NCBI RefSeq assembly: GCF_035918235.1
Contig: NZ_CP109485.1
Span: 1,550,001 to 1,614,000 of the forward strand
Length of the DNA stretch: 64,000 nucleotides
Reading direction: 5' to 3'
Source: Streptomyces sp. NBC_01445
GTDB lineage: Bacteria; Actinomycetota; Actinomycetes; Streptomycetales; Streptomycetaceae
Shown piece by piece: positions 60,773 through 64,000 of the stretch. Within the stretch, counting starts at the first letter, position 1, and each line of letters starts with the position of its first letter. Made by a program: the position numbers and the translations under genes. The notes beneath the pieces are model-generated. The model saw nothing but the letters and a program-made list of their open reading frames with translations, had not been told where the DNA came from and did not search any database.

Positions 60773-61144
60773 TCAGTAGCTCGACAGGGCCGAGGTGCGC
60801 CCGCCCTGCGTCGATGTGTCGGTGAGGCTGCTCGTGCCGCCGACGGGGACGCTGTCCGCGTGCGTCTTCACCAGGCCGTCGGTGCCGTGGTAGGTCTTCT
60901 TGGCCAACTGCACCTTGCCACCGAGCTCGTGCAATGCCGACGCCAGTGTCTTGGCCTCCGCCTCCCACGCCTTGACGAACGCGTTCAGCGCCGACGCGGC
61001 GTCATCGCCGCCGACATCGCTGTACGAGTAACTCGTGCGGGACTTGACGGCCGAGCTGACGCCGTCCATGTCCGTGCCGGCGTCGTCGAGTTGCTGGGCC
61101 TGGCCGGTCATACCTGCCTTGACCTGGTAGCCGTCCGAGCCCAC
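60773..61144 (-). CDS. WXG100/ESAT-6-like small protein
   Basis: A 123-aa protein starting at GTG 61144 behind GGGGGAGG. It is a helical protein (GYQVKAGMTGQAQQLDDAG; ALNAFVKAWEAEAKTLASAL) with a central W-E-A turn where WXG is expected and a Gly/Ser/Thr tail. Such proteins are partners of type VII secretion. The gene is immediately upstream of the papain-like protein gene and shares its transcript. No EccC or other secretion gene is in the window. Confidence 0.68.
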   Translation of the reverse strand: MGSDGYQVKAGMTGQAQQLDDAGTDMDGVSSAVKSRTSYSYSDVGGDDAASALNAFVKAWEAEAKTLASALHELGGKVQLAKKTYHGTDGLVKTHADSVPVGGTSSLTDTSTQGGRTSALSSY

Positions 61145-61381
61145 CGCGCCTCCCCCGTATGCATTCGATCGCGACCGCGGGCAGGCTAACACGCACTGTT
61201 TATATGAAGGATCACACGTCGTCCGCCACACACACCTCCTCCACATCACCCGCCCCACGGCAGGCCCGGGCGCTCACCCCGGCCCAGGCGATCGGTTGCA
61301 ACTCGCCGTAGCGTGCAGCACGTACGAGGGACGGGGCGACCACCCTCTCGCGGACGTACTCCGGCGCCTGGACTCCCGTCG
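61145..61381. other. Spacer between P450 gene and WXG100 operon
   Basis: No gene is seen. An AT-richer stretch around 61190-61215 (containing TTTATATGAAGG on the plus strand) probably holds the promoter of the leftward WXG100 operon. The bases nearest the P450 stop carry no clear terminator. Confidence 0.45.
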
Positions 61382-62605
61382 TCAGGTGGTGAGGCCGTCG
61401 ATCGCCAGCCGAAGGTGGCGGGGGCCGCGCAGGACGGGGTTGACGCGGTAGGGCGGCGGGTCCGCCAGCAGCCGTGGGTTTCTGATCCGGCGGAAGAGCT
61501 CGGGCAGGGCGAGCTGCGCCTCCATCCGGGCCAGCGGCGCGCCGAAGCAGTAGTGGATGCCGGTGTAGAACCCGAGGTGCTCGTTGTCCTCACGGTCGGG
61601 ATCGAACCGGTCGGGGTCCTCGAAGCGCTTCGGGTCGCGGTTGGCCGACGCCAGCATCAGCTGGACCGCCGAACCCTTGGGGATGGTGGTGCCGGCGATG
61701 TCGATGTCGGCCAGGGCGGTGGTCCACGGTATGAACTGGACCGGCGGCTCGTATCGCAGCACCTCCTCAATGAGCGGATTGACCAGGTCCGGTTCCGTCC
61801 GGAACCGTTCGAGGACGTCGGGGTGGCGCAGCAGTGTGAGCGTCGCGTTGCTGATCAGGTTGACCGTTGTCTCATGGCCTGCGATCAGGAGCAGTATCGA
61901 GGTGGCCACCAGCTCCGGGGTCGACATGCTGCCGCCGTGGCCCGTTTCGCGGGCGAGGGGGCCGAGGATCCCGCTGCCCTGGTCGTGGCGCTTGCTCTCG
62001 ATCAGGTCGGACAAGTAGGCGCCCAACTCGCCGCGTGCCTTGTGTGCCTTTTCCAGGCCGCTTTCCCCGCCGCTGGGATCGATCCCCGACGCCACGGTGT
62101 CGGCCCAGCCGTGGAAGCGTGCTTCGTCCTCGCGCGGCACGCCAAGCACCTTGCAGATGGCCGTGACGGGAAGGGGGTAGGCGAAGTCGTCGACGACGTC
62201 GATCTCGTCCTTGCCTTCGAGCGCGTCGACCAGGTCGGCGACGACCCCGGCCAGCTCTCCGCGCATGTCGTGGAGGAACCTGGGGCTGTGCGGGGGTCCG
62301 AACGGCCGCATCGCCGCATTGCGCAGCCGGTCGTGTTCGGGCGGGTCCAGAAGCAGGAAGCTGGGCGGCAGATTGAGGTCCTCCTTGGTCACGGCGGGGA
62401 CGTCGGCGCCGGGGGTGCGCTTGCGCGGGTCGTTGCTGAGCCGCGGGTCGTTGGCCAGGCTCCGCACCTCGTAATAGGTGCTGACCAAGTACGATCCGTC
62501 GTCCTGACGGGTGACCGGCGACCCGCGCAGCGCGGCGTAGAGCGGGTACGGATCGGCGCGGTTCGCATAGTCGGTGATCTGCGCGAGCATGGTGTCCAGA
62601 GTCAT
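61382..62605 (-). CDS. Cytochrome P450
   Basis: A 407-aa bacterial class I P450. The I-helix motif AGHETT (242-247), ExxR as EEVLR (E281-R284), and the haem loop FYTGIHYCFGAPLAR with C353 are all present. It has no membrane anchor, so it needs an external ferredoxin, and a ferredoxin gene sits 89 bp upstream on the same strand. Substrate unknown; bacterial P450s of this type hydroxylate natural-product or steroid-like molecules. Confidence 0.95.
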   Translation of the reverse strand: MTLDTMLAQITDYANRADPYPLYAALRGSPVTRQDDGSYLVSTYYEVRSLANDPRLSNDPRKRTPGADVPAVTKEDLNLPPSFLLLDPPEHDRLRNAAMRPFGPPHSPRFLHDMRGELAGVVADLVDALEGKDEIDVVDDFAYPLPVTAICKVLGVPREDEARFHGWADTVASGIDPSGGESGLEKAHKARGELGAYLSDLIESKRHDQGSGILGPLARETGHGGSMSTPELVATSILLLIAGHETTVNLISNATLTLLRHPDVLERFRTEPDLVNPLIEEVLRYEPPVQFIPWTTALADIDIAGTTIPKGSAVQLMLASANRDPKRFEDPDRFDPDREDNEHLGFYTGIHYCFGAPLARMEAQLALPELFRRIRNPRLLADPPPYRVNPVLRGPRHLRLAIDGLTT

Positions 62606-62694
62606 GGTGTCTCCTGAGGGGCCGACGGTCGGGGGCGATGGTCAGACACGTGCCGCGACGAACTGGACACGCTGCCCGGTCGGTGAGTGGCCGG

Positions 62695-62997
62695 TCAGGG
62701 TGACGGTCGGCCCGCGGGTGGGCGGATTCGGACCCGGGAACGCCGGATCGACCGGCTGCAGAGCGTCGGCACGACCGTCCACCTCGGGGTGGTCGTCGGT
62801 TCGTCGGAGACGTCGACGAGCATGGTCCGGACCGGACGCGCGGCCGCAGCCTGTTCCACCTGCTCACGAAGTGCCTCGTCGTCGAAACGGGAGGTGAAGA
62901 GCAGCGCCTCCCCGGCGTGCAGAGCGAAGACGTCCGGGGCGAGAAAGGCGCACTGTGCGAAGCCCTGACACCGGTTGGGATCGACGACGAGCCTCAT
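62695..62997 (-). CDS. Ferredoxin for the P450, third cluster cysteine replaced by Arg
   Basis: A 100-aa protein. The N-terminal half is a 3Fe-4S P450-type ferredoxin (MRLVVDPNRCQGFAQCAFLA, C-x5-C) . The third ligand, normally Cys in the ACPV motif, reads AARPV: the codon is CGT, one base from TGT. After about residue 65 the chain (TTTPRWTVVPTLCSRSIRRS...) no longer resembles the family, and another frame stays open to 62642. The protein may be non-functional, use another ligand, or be frameshifted. ATG 62997 matches the family start. Confidence 0.75.
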   Translation of the reverse strand: MRLVVDPNRCQGFAQCAFLAPDVFALHAGEALLFTSRFDDEALREQVEQAAAARPVRTMLVDVSDEPTTTPRWTVVPTLCSRSIRRSRVRIRPPAGRPSP

Positions 62998-63339
62998 CTG
63001 GAACCTCGCCCCTTGCTCGGTTAGCGGTGACCGCCGGCCCCGCAACCCCTGTGGGCTCGGTTCACTCGAATATTTGATCGAATGGCTGATATCCCTTCTC
63101 TCCAGGATCAGCTCGGCGGGAGGGCCCCGCAACGTGAGAGCCGTGCAGTGGCGGCCCTCCGGACGTCCGCCCCGACTCGGGTTCGAAGATGGCAACGGCA
63201 GCGGCGTGAGACGTCGTCCTTGCGCTGCACGACGCCCACGGCCGGGGCGCCCAGCGGGATGGTCGGGCTCACCGAACAGGCGTTGGGCCTGCACCACGTA
63301 TGGGGCTGCAGACTCCTGGCGCCGGGCCAGGGTCCGAAC
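62998..63339. other. Promoter-containing spacer upstream of the ferredoxin gene
   Basis: No gene is seen. An AT-rich segment around 63068-63096 contains ATTCGA repeats (read leftward ATTCGA, 6 bp, ATTCGA) and is the likely promoter/operator of the ferredoxin-P450 pair. Confidence 0.45.
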
Positions 63340-64000
63340 TCACGGCTGCAGAAGCAGGTCCAGTGGCACTTCCTGCCCCAGCCCGATCTCGGCCCAGATC
63401 GTCTTGCCCTGGCGCTCGTAACGAGTGCCCCACATGTCGGTGAGCTGGGCCACCAGGAAGAGGCCCCTGCCTCCTTCGTCCTCGTCGCCGGCGTTGCGGA
63501 GATGCGGAGAGGTGTGACCCCCGTCCGACACCTCGCATATGAGTGTGCGGTCGATGTCACGGAGCAGGCGCAGGGAGACAGGCGGGCGGCCGTATCGGAT
63601 GGCGTTGGTGACGAGTTCACTCACGACCAGTTCGGAGACGAACGCCGCCTCGTCCAGCCCCCAGTCCTCCAGCTTCTCCCGGACGAATGCACGGACGCCG
63701 GCCACCTCGGCCGGGTCGGAGGCGAACTGCCAGGACGCCGTGCTGTCTTCGGGGAAGGCGTGGACGCGCACCAGCAGCAGTGCGGCATCGTCCTCGGCGG
63801 ATCCCGGGGCACACAGGGAGACGACCTCGTCGCACGCTTTCTCCAGGGACCCGGCCGAGGCGTCCAGAGCGCCGCACACGTCCGCCACTCCCTCGTCCAC
63901 GTCCCGGCCGCGCGCCTTGACGATTCCGTCGGTGAACAGGGCGAGCACAGTGCCCTCGGCGAACTCGAATTCCACGCTCTCGAAAGGCAGTCCACCGATG
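63340..64000 (-). CDS. SpoIIE-type phosphatase C-terminal fragment with HATPase domain (cut by window edge)
   Basis: The frame is open to base 64000 and gives about 219 aa. The N-terminal part is the end of a PP2C domain (LALFTDGIVKARGRDVDEGV, then APGSAEDDAALLLVRV). The rest is a GHKL ATPase of the anti-sigma-kinase type: ELVVSELVTNAIRYG (N-box), GGRGLFLVAQLTDMWG (G-box). Same family as the regulator at 7321-9414 but a different gene. It should join a partner-switching sigma-factor control circuit. The upstream part lies outside the window. Confidence 0.9.
   Translation of the reverse strand, partial: IGGLPFESVEFEFAEGTVLALFTDGIVKARGRDVDEGVADVCGALDASAGSLEKACDEVVSLCAPGSAEDDAALLLVRVHAFPEDSTASWQFASDPAEVAGVRAFVREKLEDWGLDEAAFVSELVVSELVTNAIRYGRPPVSLRLLRDIDRTLICEVSDGGHTSPHLRNAGDEDEGGRGLFLVAQLTDMWGTRYERQGKTIWAEIGLGQEVPLDLLLQP

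Overview
The window is high-GC actinobacterial DNA, almost certainly Streptomyces. The evidence is very high third-position GC, frequent GTG starts, GTGA/ATGA stop-start overlaps, SpoIIE-type phosphatases, an Rpf-LysM-M23 cell-wall hydrolase, an actinobacterial GlgC/GlgA pair and many secreted glycosidases. No rRNA, tRNA, CRISPR array or replication origin was seen. Both ends cut a gene: a LytS-type kinase on the left and a SpoIIE-type phosphatase on the right.

Left part (1-12.3 kb): a LytTR regulator / DUF485 / sodium-solute symporter / LytS kinase operon that looks like a carboxylate sensing-and-uptake unit; an orphan zinc-finger anti-sigma-like gene; a TnpB-related protein without a zinc knuckle; an Fpg/Nei glycosylase; a PAS-GAF-PP2C-ATPase phosphatase; a DUF6777 lipoprotein; and an LMF1-like membrane protein.

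Glycan part (12.3-32.2 kb, plus 40.5-42.8 kb): an eight-gene leftward operon encodes a sugar ABC importer and a non-phosphorylative L-fucose pathway (mutarotase, dehydrogenase, lactonase, fuconate dehydratase, SDR). A divergent FadR/GntR gene sits beside a TGGTNNNACCA operator. Nearby are two exported GH29 alpha-L-fucosidases, a GH20 hexosaminidase or lacto-N-biosidase with a ricin-like tail, a formylglycine-generating enzyme and, further right, a secreted GH92 alpha-mannosidase behind a LacI-type palindrome. Together they suggest outside-in degradation of fucosylated glycans. Between the sugar operon and the hydrolases lie a TetR gene, an APC permease and a YtcJ-type amidohydrolase.

Middle part (32.4-54 kb): GNAT genes, a 57-aa small gene, a DUF4142 protein, a two-CrcB/DUF190 fluoride operon, a PhnZ-like HD oxygenase, SDRs including a zinc-ribbon SDR with a SigR-like promoter, a wax ester synthase/DGAT, glgC and glgA, a FhuF-like iron-sulfur protein, an EamA-like transporter, the Rpf/M23 protein, a CE7 esterase, gnd, a decayed tnpB tail, and a panD-GNAT-racemase operon.

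Right part (54.3-64 kb): a 1235-aa secreted beta-propeller/Ig/double-lectin protein; a compact operon of a WXG100-like protein, a large protein with a papain-like Cys-His-Asn end, and an overlapping chagasin-like lipoprotein, which reads as a possible effector-immunity module; a ferredoxin-P450 pair whose ferredoxin lacks a cluster cysteine; and the truncated phosphatase.
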